In this document: in pieces, positions 22,782-33,541 of the stretch
How the letters are laid out: each line of letters starts with the position of its first letter
Numbering within the stretch: the stretch's first letter is position 1
Source: Hofstenia miamia
Taxonomy: Eukaryota > Xenacoelomorpha > Acoela
Direction: 5' to 3'
Assembly (NCBI GenBank): GCA_004352715.1
Contig: SCFE01000010.1
Coordinates: 2,489,196-2,553,195 of the forward strand
DNA: 64,000 nucleotides
The notes under the pieces: model-generated
Database searches by the model: none
Seen by the model: only the letters and a program-made list of their open reading frames with translations
Told to the model about the DNA's origin: nothing
Made by a program: the position numbers and the translations under genes

Positions 22782-24511
22782 TTCAACATTTTGGTTTTGA
22801 TGTTTCTTTTGATTTGTGGGTAGTTGCCTGTTGTTATGGGCGCTGTTGCTAATCCAATTGTTGTGGGATACTTCATTTTTGCTTCTATTATCTTTTCCCA
22901 GAATCTTTGTGTGAGTCCTCGCCTTTTTAGGTTTATTGTTGTGTTTGGGGCAATTTCAATTTTCGATGTTACGCACTCTACGTTGATTGCTAGTTGATTA
23001 TAAGGTTTCAAGAGTTTGTTAATTTCTGTTCTTGTAAATGCTTTGGTGAACATTACTTTCATGGTAGCAACAGTGTGGTTTTCTTTTGTTGGCTGATAGT
23101 TACAGGTAGTTATCTCCATTTCATGTTCTCTTGTGATCTTTATTTCAATTAGATACCATTTGTCCTCTGTGTCAATCCACTCAATGTTGTTGGCTGGGCT
23201 TAAGTTTCCCCACTTTCCATATTGATAGCATCTATTCTGTCTTGTGTTTTTGGTGATAAGATGATGTTAGTTGATGTTAGGAGTTCGTCTTCATGCATCA
23301 TTTCTCTCAGTGTTTTTGTCGTCATCTCTAGAACCTCTACTGGTGTACTTATTCCGGCTTTCAACATCTCTTCTGCTTTTTTGATAATCTTTGTGAATGA
23401 GCATTTGGGTGTTTCCTGTTTGAACCTTTCAGTTACTTGTGATGTGATTTGCTCTATACTTTTTGTTTGTATCTGATGGAGTATGTTGATGGTGCTGCAT
23501 ATTTTTTTGACAAGTTTTTTGGTTGTGAGCCATGGTTGTTCTTCTACCTGTAGGAGTTTTGTTTCAGAGGTTGCTTCCCAGATATATTTTTTCGTAAGTT
23601 CATTGAATAGAGAGATTTCATTAGGGCAGATGCATGTTTTGTTTGCTATTGTGACCATCATTATTTTGCACATAGGGTTTTCTTTTGGGATGATGCGTAG
23701 TATATTTTTCTCGATGGTTCTTAGTGGTTTCTCTGTCTTCTCAGGCGATGCTAATTTTTTGGTAAGCCCTTTCAGTAGCCAGTTTTTCGTAATGGTGTTG
23801 ATCAGCGACAAGGCGATTTTGTGGTATTTCACTTTCATCAACTGCATTCTGGTTCATTTTGGTATTGGTAGATGCAGGTTTTTATTTTCTGTTAGATATA
23901 TTGACAGGAGCCAGATTGTTGTGTGGTACCATATTTTGGGTGCATTTTTTTCTTCAAATAGGTAGCATTTGAAGTCTTTCTTGGTATTTAGCTCATAGGA
24001 TTTGTTTATTTCAAGGAGTGTGGCATCTATCTTCAATGTTAATGATTGGCCATTGTTTTTCCGTTGTTTTGGTAATTTTCATCTTTTTCCACATATGTTG
24101 GATTTCTTTGAGATGTTCTTGGCGTTGGTTTAGGCTGCCTTTTATGTGCAGCTGTGTAATTTTTTTGAGACTGTTGTTCATGGATGTTAGCTCTATTGTT
24201 TTTGCTTGTTGGTAGAGTTCGATTGCTATCCACAGTTTGAACATTAGTCTATAGACTTCAGCCCAGTAATCAAGTTGGACATTGAATCTATCAGTTCTGA
24301 GATTGTAGTTTCATTCTCTGATCAAGACATTTTGTACTTTCATGCACATTGTGTGTAGAAATTCTGATAGCTTCTCTTGTGTTGTTAACATTACCATTAC
24401 AATTCGAGTTCTTGTAGTTTTGGCTATGTGCAGCATCTCTTTTAGGTGTTTTTCAAATTTGTTGTTGTGTTCTTTATCTTTCGTGATATAGATCAATGTT
24501 GATTTGTTCAA
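22670..24511 (-). pseudogene. ORF3 N-terminal and central part, copy 2
   Basis: Open segments in element order: 24511-24311, 24244-24011 (overlapping 24233-24039), 24036-23854, 23847-23200, 23119-22670. The longest (215 codons) is Lys-, Thr- and Ile-rich, with CICPNEISLFNELTKKYIW and a long helical stretch rich in Glu and Lys. The next has EFKAYV-type and KVMFTKAFTRTEI sequences. Composition is hydrophilic throughout with no hydrophobic fusion-peptide-like or membrane-anchor segment. Together with the tail it would make a protein of roughly 800 residues. Function unknown; possible roles (accessory, nucleic-acid binding) are inference only. Confidence 0.45.
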
Positions 24512-24884
24512 TCTCTGCTATTTTGTTTTTGTTTTCATGATATTTTGGGCTTTGAGCAATGTGAAGTTTTCATTGAATACTGTGTGCACTGTGTTTCTGA
24601 AGTATGGTCTTTCTAGTGTTTCATTTATTCATTCCACATAACTGATTATAGTGTTTATCATGGGCCAATTCTCCTTGTCTAGTAAATTCATTTCATCCAT
24701 TTTTGAGTGAGTGTGAGCAGTCTTCTTGTGCTGGTGCTCGGTTTGCATTCCATTTCAGAACCATTGCGTATGGGCTCCAGTTGGTCCCCTTTTTCTTGCT
24801 TCCCTTCTAGAGTGTTCATTTGCATTTGACCAGCTGTGGCAAGAGTGCTGCTTACACCTTCCTGTGATGATTCTTTCATCCATG

Positions 24885-25200
24885 TGCCCTTTAATTGCCA
24901 GTGTGGAGTACTTGAAGGAAAGTTGGGACTTTGTTTCTTACCTTTCATCAGTGTGCCCTTTAATCAGTGGTGCAGACTACTCAGTTAATTAGGTGCTCTG
25001 CTGTTCGTCACTGTGCCCTTTAATTGGTGGTGGTGAGTACTTAGTGATGTAGAAGGTGTTTTGCTGTTCATCACCATGCCCTTTAATTGGTGGTGGTGAG
25101 TACTTAGCAATGTGGAGGTTGACTTGCTGTTCATCACTATGCCCTTTAATCAGCAATGGTGGTGAGTACTTAGCATTTCTTCTTCCTCTTTGCTAATGTT
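24885..25200 (-). repeat. Five-unit in-frame coding repeat between integrase and ORF3
   Basis: The core tgccctttaat occurs on the + strand at 24885, 24954, 25014, 25077 and 25140. The spacings are 69, 60, 63 and 63, all multiples of three. In element sense three units read TKYSPPPIKGHGDEQQ-like peptides of about 21 residues without stops; the other two are degraded. Units differ by substitutions. The multiple-of-three spacing shows that the repeat expanded under coding constraint. Confidence 0.8.
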
Positions 25201-25770
25201 TTCCATGTCCCTGGGTCTGGTGAGTTTCACTCTCTTCACTCATTTCCTGGGGTTTGATTCACATTGCATCACTCTTCTTTTTGGTGATCTTTTGCTCATC
25301 TTGTTGTTCAATGTTCCTAAACTGAGTTATTATATCTATGTCCCATGTTTCAGAGTTATAGTTAATGTTTTGTTTTGCTGCCCTCTGGAGCATTGTTCTT
25401 GGTTGTATGTTGTCATTGCTAATATCATGTTGGAATTCTTCTTTGAATTCCTCTTCTGGTAGACTATCTAGTTCATCCATTTGGTAAGTGTTTTCACCTT
25501 GGTTTTTTAATAATTTAAATTCTGCATTGTTGTCCAAGTGGCTCCTTTGATATCCATTATTGCTTTTTTAAGTTTTGAAAATGTAAGGTCCTGTTATTAC
25601 TTAGTTGGTATTTGTTGTTTAGTACTTTTTTGATAGTGTATGGCCCTGACCATACCATTTTAAGTTTTCTTACTTGGTTTTTTGTCAGCTGTTTTCTTGT
25701 CTCATTGCAGATTTCTTTATGTTGTGGCACATTGTTTCATGGATACCTTTTATCTTGTCTTTTAGCTGCT
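25201..25770 (-). pseudogene. Integrase C-terminal region, copy 2
   Basis: Around 25600-25690 the minus strand reads RKLKMVWSGPYTIKKVLNN followed by KYQLSNN, a GPY/F-type module typical of the C-terminus of Ty3/gypsy integrases (chromatin or DNA contact). It is followed by an acidic open segment, 25537-25259 (MDELDSLPEEEFKEEF), in another frame, which leads into the repeat array. Broken by stops. Confidence 0.75.
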
Positions 25771-26340
25771 TCACATATTGGTTGTCCATTTTATCTGAGT
25801 ATTCTGAGAATTGAGCAGATAGTGGCGTTGTAGCTTCTCTTCTGTACATTGCTTTGAAAGGTCGTTATTTTTTGTTGTTGAATGCACAGAGGTGTTATAG
25901 AAATATTCTGTCATCTCTATTATGTCTAGCCATTTGTTTCCTCCTATTCTGGATGTTGCTAATCTGATTAGTTTCATTAGTGTTCTGTTCAGTCTTTCAA
26001 CTGCTCCATTTGCTTGAGGGTGGTACACTGTGGTGCATTCACTGTCTATTTTGAGCAGTTTTGTGAGTTCTTGGAACAGTGTGCTTTCAAATTGTGGGCC
26101 TTTATCTGTTATGATTTTCTCCATGGGGCCTACTTTTAGGATCCACTTTTTCAGGATTATATTAGCTGTTTCTTCTGCAGTTGTGTTTTTCATTGGTATG
26201 ATCCGTGCATAGCTTGTCTACTATGACAAGTATGTATTGATATCCTTTGTCGTCCTTTGATAGCATTTCAATGTCTATATGTACTATTTTGTTCAGTTTT
26301 GTTGTGATGATTTTTTGTAGGGGCGCCCTCTGTGTGGGGA
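25771..26340 (-). pseudogene. Integrase catalytic core, copy 2
   Basis: DDE integrase core. The first Asp lies in IVHIDIEMLSKDDKGYQYIL at about 26225-26290. The second Asp is in KIITDKGPQFESTLFQEL, and the catalytic Glu is in YHPQANGAVERLNRTLMKL of the open frame 26193-25771. The two motifs show the expected order and about 35-residue spacing. In the family this enzyme inserts the cDNA into host DNA. A frame break between the first Asp and the rest (near 26210) prevents expression. The whole segment is deleted in copy 1. Confidence 0.9.
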
Positions 26341-26712
26341 AGTGTTGTTTGTTGTTGAGGAGGCAAGGTCATGCATTTATTTTTGATGCCTTCGGTTGTT
26401 TTCCTATTGCAGTGGTGATGTATTTTGAGTTGAAAGTCATCTCTGTTTGTGTTATACCAAGGTGACCTCATTCATGGATTTTCATCCCATTTCTCTCTTG
26501 TAATACTCCAGTATTGCTATTCTGTTTGTTTTTTTTGTTGCATATAAGAGGCCATTCTTGTTTAGTTTCCAATTATATCTGCTGTAATAATTTTTTGCTG
26601 TTTTTGAGAGTTGGGGTTCCTTATTCTTTATTTTTGCTATTATTTCTTTCAGTGTGATGTCTTCTTTTTGTTTTCTTATTATTTCTTCCTCTGAGATTTC
26701 TTCTTTTAACAT
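26341..26712 (-). pseudogene. Integrase N-terminal zinc-binding region, copy 2
   Basis: The open frame 26712-26482 gives the segment ahead of the zinc domain (YYSRYNWKLNKNGLLYATKK), typical of gypsy integrases. After a frameshift near 26485 comes H-E-stop-G-H-L-G, matching the paired histidines of the HHCC domain with a TGA between them. The cysteine pair downstream is degraded (a cysteine in the KCMTLP frame, PC in the other). Confidence 0.8.
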
Positions 26713-27231
26713 TATTGGAGCTATTGCTTGTCCTTTTTTGTCTACATTTATCTCTGGGAAATGTTTGTATTCATTGTGTGGTAAGAATTGGAATTCAGTT
26801 TTTTTGCCGTCTTTTTTCTCAAGGTCTCTCTGGTATTGGAGGAGTGATGTCCAGAAGTCTGCGTTACTATGCAGTTTGCCTTTTCTTTGTTCAATGGAGA
26901 ATGTAAATTTGTTTAGGTACTCAATCCATCATGATACAATTGATGATTTGTCTCCTGAGAATTTCTTTAGCCATGCTAATCTGCCATTGTTGGTTCTGAC
27001 CCTGAATTCTTTTCCTATGAGGAAGTGTCTAAATTTTTTGATGCTTTCAATTAGTACGAGCATTTCGAGTTTTGTCAAGCCATAGTTTTCTTTGCTAGGT
27101 TTCTATTTTTGGCTGAAGAATTGTATTGGTAGTTCTTTCCCATCTTTTATTTGTCCTAGTGTAGCTCCTATGGCGACTTTGCTGGCATCACAGTCTAATA
27201 TAAATTGTTTTGTGTAGTCAGGTGTGTTTAG
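26713..27231 (-). pseudogene. RNase H, copy 2
   Basis: Collinear with the copy 1 RNase H (16157-16700) at high identity. In-frame stops visible are a TAG near 27100 (copy 1 has TAA one codon away) and a TGA near 26930 (TCA in copy 1). It continues in the same frame into the integrase N-terminal segment. Confidence 0.85.
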
Positions 27232-27373
27232 TTACAGTAATTTTGAGAGTTTGTTCTTGATGTTATTGAGTTCTTCTTGTTGTTTCCCTGTCCATTCAAA
27301 GGGGATTGATTTTTTCATTAGATTTGTCATGTTTGTGGTTTTTTCTGCTATGTTCAGTATGAAAGTACTGTAG
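27232..27373 (-). pseudogene. RT connection end, copy 2 (cut by gap)
   Basis: Encodes the end of the RT region (NIAEKTTNMTNLMKKS, PFEWTGKQQEELNNIK) and the same TAA at the RT/RNase H border as copy 1. The rest is in the gap. Confidence 0.85.
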
Positions 27374-28373
27374 NNNNNNNNNNNNNNNNNNNNNNNNNNN
27401 NNNNNNNNNNNNNNNNNNNNNNNNNNNNNNNNNNNNNNNNNNNNNNNNNNNNNNNNNNNNNNNNNNNNNNNNNNNNNNNNNNNNNNNNNNNNNNNNNNNN
27501 NNNNNNNNNNNNNNNNNNNNNNNNNNNNNNNNNNNNNNNNNNNNNNNNNNNNNNNNNNNNNNNNNNNNNNNNNNNNNNNNNNNNNNNNNNNNNNNNNNNN
27601 NNNNNNNNNNNNNNNNNNNNNNNNNNNNNNNNNNNNNNNNNNNNNNNNNNNNNNNNNNNNNNNNNNNNNNNNNNNNNNNNNNNNNNNNNNNNNNNNNNNN
27701 NNNNNNNNNNNNNNNNNNNNNNNNNNNNNNNNNNNNNNNNNNNNNNNNNNNNNNNNNNNNNNNNNNNNNNNNNNNNNNNNNNNNNNNNNNNNNNNNNNNN
27801 NNNNNNNNNNNNNNNNNNNNNNNNNNNNNNNNNNNNNNNNNNNNNNNNNNNNNNNNNNNNNNNNNNNNNNNNNNNNNNNNNNNNNNNNNNNNNNNNNNNN
27901 NNNNNNNNNNNNNNNNNNNNNNNNNNNNNNNNNNNNNNNNNNNNNNNNNNNNNNNNNNNNNNNNNNNNNNNNNNNNNNNNNNNNNNNNNNNNNNNNNNNN
28001 NNNNNNNNNNNNNNNNNNNNNNNNNNNNNNNNNNNNNNNNNNNNNNNNNNNNNNNNNNNNNNNNNNNNNNNNNNNNNNNNNNNNNNNNNNNNNNNNNNNN
28101 NNNNNNNNNNNNNNNNNNNNNNNNNNNNNNNNNNNNNNNNNNNNNNNNNNNNNNNNNNNNNNNNNNNNNNNNNNNNNNNNNNNNNNNNNNNNNNNNNNNN
28201 NNNNNNNNNNNNNNNNNNNNNNNNNNNNNNNNNNNNNNNNNNNNNNNNNNNNNNNNNNNNNNNNNNNNNNNNNNNNNNNNNNNNNNNNNNNNNNNNNNNN
28301 NNNNNNNNNNNNNNNNNNNNNNNNNNNNNNNNNNNNNNNNNNNNNNNNNNNNNNNNNNNNNNNNNNNNNNNNN
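27374..28373. other. Assembly gap (1000 N) in gypsy copy 2
   Basis: Placeholder-sized gap. By comparison with copy 1, about 5 kb would be needed to complete copy 2 (RT to the end of the 5' LTR). No LTR-like sequence follows the gap. Confidence 0.95.
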
Positions 28374-29920
28374 TCAACTATAGATTAAACTTAGGGATAA
28401 ATTTAGCCGAGCATCTATTATAAAAATTGCCGGAAAAAATGTGTCTTGATCCTCTTCAATATTATATAATTTAAGGTATTTCCCTTGTTCGCACGACTTA
28501 ACTTACCTCTTAAATTCATTAAATGCAAAATTGACATGAGAAATTCAAATGATATAGATATGATCTTAACATTATTTTATAGTATTAGCATTAATCAATT
28601 AGAATTGATGATGTATTTGAACATTCGCGTGTTGGCATTTTCATGAAATTATATTCAATTGCATCTACTTCATTTTTCCCTTTATAAATTGACATATGGG
28701 ATAAAATTTTTTGCAAAATTTTGACACGTGAACAACTATAGCTAAGAACAATTTTTTTTTGCATTGTATAGTAAACTAATAGCGTTTAAACAATTGATGA
28801 TGAGCTAGATAATATATTAATTTTAGGATATATAAATTTGTAAAAAACCTCTTTCACTTACAGTTAAGCATAGTGCATAATCTACGCCGCACTTTCACTA
28901 GTTATTTGCTGACGTCACATGGCACTGTTTAAATTTCTTGTAATGTTGCAGGCCAATCCTGGTCCCACATTACGAAGAATAGTCAATCTTATGTGACTAG
29001 AAAACTTTGAAATAAATTCTTCCCATAACACTTACATTGCTCAGCTATAATATTGTGCAATTGATCAATATTACCCATAAAAAATCATAAAAAATTTATA
29101 AAATTTTCAATAAATTTTACTAAGGCAATTCTAGAAAGCAAATTTGATGTTTTTCATTCTCAAAGTTAATTCCACAAAAATAATTGTCATAGCTAGGGTG
29201 ATTCAAATCATTAAATTCATATTTAGAAAACTCTCCTGAGATAACCTGAAAATTTATATAATGCACTCAATTATGGATGAGGTGTTGTTCTTAAATAGTA
29301 GTTTGTTTACAAATAGCTCATACCACAGTAACTAAAAATTAACTTTATAGCTTAGAAATTTGAAAGAAAGTTTTCCTTCACTAAATTACATGAGTATTAT
29401 TTCAAAATAATAGTAATTGTGTATGAACAAAAATATTAAACTTATTATAAATTATCATTGCAAGTCAATTGCATGCTATAATGTCTGCTTTTTATCTGTA
29501 AGTAATCAACGGTATTCTATTTTGTGCATTTCTTATTAAAAATAATCAATTTTATATGAAAATTTGACTAAATGTATGATAATTAAATTTCTTTGTAGTG
29601 ATTAAAGAGTTAAGCAGACATCAAATCCTTATTGTATTCATTCTTAAATGAAATATCCTTTTAGCTATTATAATCATTTTGCAAAATACTATGGTAAATC
29701 TATTTTAATTTCTATGTTGTGTTATTATTATTATTATTATTATAATTATTATTATTATTATATTTGATATTATGCGACAATTTAATTTTAACTACTAAGT
29801 TTGATTTTTAGCACTGAAAAATTGGAGTTTACCAGAAACTGTTAGTATTAGAATTGTTCATACACAGCTGTGGAGAAATACAGCTTAAAATATAAAATAG
29901 CAGCATCCCAATAAGCAATA
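28374..29920. other. AT-rich stretch without recognisable genes
   Basis: Nothing recognised apart from an (ATT)n run at about 29725-29762. Confidence 0.5.
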
Positions 29921-30270
29921 AAAAGCTTAGAAAACGCTTTATGAAACTTCTTAAAATCGTTTAGAAATCGTTTAGAAAATGAATAAAAATGACATCTAAG
30001 TGTACAAAATGTATTTAAAACTTTTAGACATGGGTTAAAAGACGCTTAGAAAGCGCTTAAAAGAGGTCTAGAAGACGCTTAGAAAACGTTTACAAGACAT
30101 CTAGAAAACGTACAGAAGACGCTTAGCAGAAATTAGAAGACGTTTTAGAACATCATTTCGTGGACACTAGATGGCTTTCAGGAACTTTTAGAAGTGGTGT
30201 TGTATAAGTCGTTTAGAAGACGTACTTTAAGACGTCTTACAACGTGTTATACCATTATAAGACAGACATA
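29921..30270. repeat. Degenerate 11-bp-periodic minisatellite
   Basis: A run of diverged units with consensus near agacgcttaga, spaced about 11 bases: agacgcttaga, aagcgcttaaa, agaggtctaga, agacgcttaga, aaacgtttaca, agacatctaga, aaacgtacaga and agacgcttagc between about 30040 and 30130, with weaker units on both sides. Confidence 0.8.
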
Positions 30271-30534
30271 AAACGTTATATTATTTAGTAGGTAAGAAGC
30301 TAAGAAGCCTCTACTAACAGCCTAATTTTACTAGACCTATTAACTTTCTGTCGAAAATATCGTGATTAGAATTTTTAAACATGAACCAATTGTCTGTTTC
30401 AAGCACGAGCTAGTGGAACTCGTTATAACCCTTGATGCTATGAAAGACAGTATTATGATATAGAGATCCTTCAGTTCAAGTGAATGACCAAATCGTTAGT
30501 TTCTACCAAAAGAACAGAATATGAAACCCTCCAA

Positions 30535-30570
30535 ATATCTATCTATCTATCTATCTATCTATATATATAT
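30535..30570. repeat. (ATCT)n / (AT)n microsatellite
   Basis: About six atct units followed by an at run. Confidence 0.95.
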
Positions 30571-33480
30571 ACAGGAACACCTACCCAAAAGAAATAGTTT
30601 TAAAATATTAATTAAACATCATGAAACAAAACTAGCGGAAAATAGTGGACCAAGCGATTTAGTCTTAGATGTACTAATGAGTTATTATAGGTGATCTTTA
30701 GTATATATATATTTACTCATACTTACACATGAACTACATTTTGCCTTTCTGAAAGGCAATAGAATTTGCATAGCATTTCCTATAAAATAGCCACTCCTAA
30801 AATAGAGGACAGCAAATTTGGCAGAAGAAAGCCAATCAGTAGTTGATTTGAATGCAACTCATGCATCCACATACTTGTATATATGCTTCATAATGATTTA
30901 AGTAATATAATTAGAGGTAATGTGACAAGTAATTCTAATTCTATTAATGCTCAAAATGAAGATAGTGCCACTAGCAGCATACACCGCGGTTTTTTAATGG
31001 AATATGACATAAAAGGAATTTTTTCTTAAAATACATTAACTACTGCGTTTTTATAATTATCAATGTGTTAGATGTAGTTAAGTTCACTACTAAATACCTC
31101 TGAAAGCAAGGATAAATGTCATTTGATTTTATTTGTATTCTTTGTTATATTAAAAGTGAATTAACATTTAATTACATTAAAATATCTATTGAAATCAGCT
31201 ATTTTTGCATTACATTTCAAAATATGCGGAATATCGTAGGTGATATCAACAGAAGTTTTGGAAGCATTTGCCTCAGAGACATATTAAGTGAAAGCTGGAG
31301 CGTTATACTTAACTACTGCCATGGTGTTCGATGAACTAACGCAAATACACGAAAATATTTCACTGAATTGAATATAAAATGAATAATTTATCGAATTTAA
31401 TGCAGGTCGCAAAAATTTTATATAATCTATTTGACGCTAAGGGATACTCAAAAGCTTTTTCTTGATTCTAAAATATACAATACCAATCGGTTTAATCAAT
31501 TTTGATTACTCCAGAAATATCAGGCCTCTCATGGGACAATAATTTTTGCTGTCTGATGTTTGTCCATGTCAAGAGAAATTTTTATCGACTCATCGTATCC
31601 CAACCCATTGCTTCACAAGCTATTCGGTTTTACCCATCAATTAATTTGGTGCACTTGTTATGATATGAAGTTTGAATACAAGGTATGTTATGAAAAAATA
31701 TAATGATGGAATTGTTTCCAGGATTGTCTGAAGAGGAAAATATTCTCATTCACGGGAATGAGTTCTAAACTTTTTTTTGAGAAAGATCCTCTCTATATTT
31801 GGCTTCAAAATGTTCTTTTCAATTCATTGAATTTCAAATTGTGCAACGCAGATTTTCCTGAAAAATGCATGCTTGTTAAGAAGGAATTATCAATAAAACA
31901 CTTACACAGATATGTAATATTTTGATGTATCTGGATACATTGAAAAATTTCTCGTTAAAAACCGTTTCCTTTACACTTTTTGAAAGCTTGTCCAAACCTA
32001 TCAAGAGATTTGAAAATATGGGCAAATCTATGGGTAATTATTGGGCCAATTTTTCACATTTCTTTTTACGTATGATCTTCAGATAGCAAATAGGTTTAAA
32101 ACGCATCGGGAGAAATAAGAACCTTAACTATTTTGTTTTCTCTAGGAGGACTACAGTACCCAAACTTCGATCATGCGGACAGTAAGTGCGAGGTAATCAC
32201 TGCTGAGCCGCATTTTTAAGCGCAACTAAAAGCGGCCGTACATTTCTCAAACTTGTTTGGTTTTCGGATATTGACTTTTATGCGTTTTTGAAAATTTTAC
32301 AAATTTTATTAGAGATAAACGATTACTAAGAGTGTTTCTAGATAAATTGTTAACTTTGAAAACTAGAAATGCATCAAACTAAAGTTACTCCCAATCACAC
32401 TTTATCTACAGTTTCTTTTGGTATAACTTATAGATATAGAATAGAACTCTAACTGTTCCTAACAAAGTTGTTTTCTGTACTACCGCTCATCCCGCCTTTG
32501 GCAATGATACTTCCTCAAAGCATCCCTCGTACTTTGTTCTTACTATTCTGAGGTCTAATTAGAAAAAGGACATTTTGTGTTACTCAGGCATTACACCAAC
32601 TCTCTAAAAACACATGTAATTGAGTTATTTGAATCTAATTATTAGAAAAACAATTATTTGGGTGAGTATAGAATTTTCAGCAATATCGACACATCCTATT
32701 CATGAAATTGTAGCAGAATTACTTTTGTTTGCTTTTTTGTTGTATCGCAAAAAATTCCTGGTGAGATGCCTAATTTCTAATTTTTGTTTTATGCATATTT
32801 AGAGATTTATTATACCCGATTTAAAATAGAAATTTAACATATAATATGAGAAAATTGTTAATTAGACAGTAGACTCCGACTGTCCAACCTATTTCCATCC
32901 AAACTGAAAGAAAAAAAGCAACTTAAATTATTATATTCAATCAAATACTATCCAGAATATTGGCATATTGGGGGGTAAAAGGATTAATAAATTAGTTTCT
33001 CTGTATGCTAAGAAACCGTCGAATTGCAAACAAGGCTGTCTATAGAATATTATACTAATATTATATTCACTAATAATATTTATAGAGAATTATACCTTAA
33101 GAGAGTATTTATATATTTAGCGAGCAAAAAGCATTCTATAATATTTTTTACTCTTGCTTCCAATATAAGGATAGGTCCAATTCCGACTGCGGAATCCCGA
33201 AATCGGAATAGCTGGTAGACTGCGAAGAATATTATTTAGCACCTTTAGGTATTGTAGTTAATTGAATTGGGAATACAACACCATTCAAGTTGTTGAAACA
33301 AATAAAAATTTAACACATTTGAGTTGGGAATGTGAATTTCTGTAGGTAAGTCTGAGACAATTTGTTAAAAAATAATGGTTTAAGTAAGACAAATATTCTA
33401 TAGACAATTTGCAATTTAGATGGAAACAAATTCTGGATGAGTTTCATTGGCATTTGTTTTGGAAAACTTGATGAATAAAG
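30571..33480. other. AT-rich stretch without recognisable genes
   Basis: Short open frames only (for example 31116-31334 +). No motif or splice context that I can defend. Confidence 0.5.
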
Positions 33481-33541
33481 TTGATAAATGTTAATGGGCT
33501 CATTAATATCATTAATACAATACTGCACATCTTCAGTCAAA

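Larger units (their letters stand above)
20593..27373 (-). mobile_element. Ty3/gypsy-like LTR retrotransposon, copy 2 (runs into gap)
   Basis: Second copy of the same element, upstream of copy 1 in element direction. Visible from the gap onward: the end of the RT, RNase H, integrase zinc region, integrase core, GPY/F-like C-terminus, a repeat array, ORF3, polypurine tract, shared LTR. The gag, protease, most of the RT and the 5' LTR would lie in or beyond the 1000-N gap. It is about 2% different from copy 1 in the last 150 bases of the RT region. Multiple stops and frameshifts. Confidence 0.9.

Noticed and set aside
26380-26500. TGA codons at conserved integrase zinc-domain positions, considered as recoding (TGA read as an amino acid)
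   Set aside because: Other stops (TAA, TAG) and frameshifts occur in the same copies, and TGA positions differ between copies; ordinary pseudogene decay explains them.
15731-27100. Many + strand open frames opposite the gypsy elements (for example 18768-19142, 22256-22450, 23483-23965, 25190-25462, 26654-27085)
   Set aside because: They are antisense to recognised gag/pol/ORF3 domains and are rich in Phe, Leu, Ser and Cys, as expected from the complement of Lys/Glu-rich coding sequence.
29921-30270. Regular short repeats considered as a CRISPR array
   Set aside because: Units are 11 bp without unique spacers and the genome is eukaryotic.
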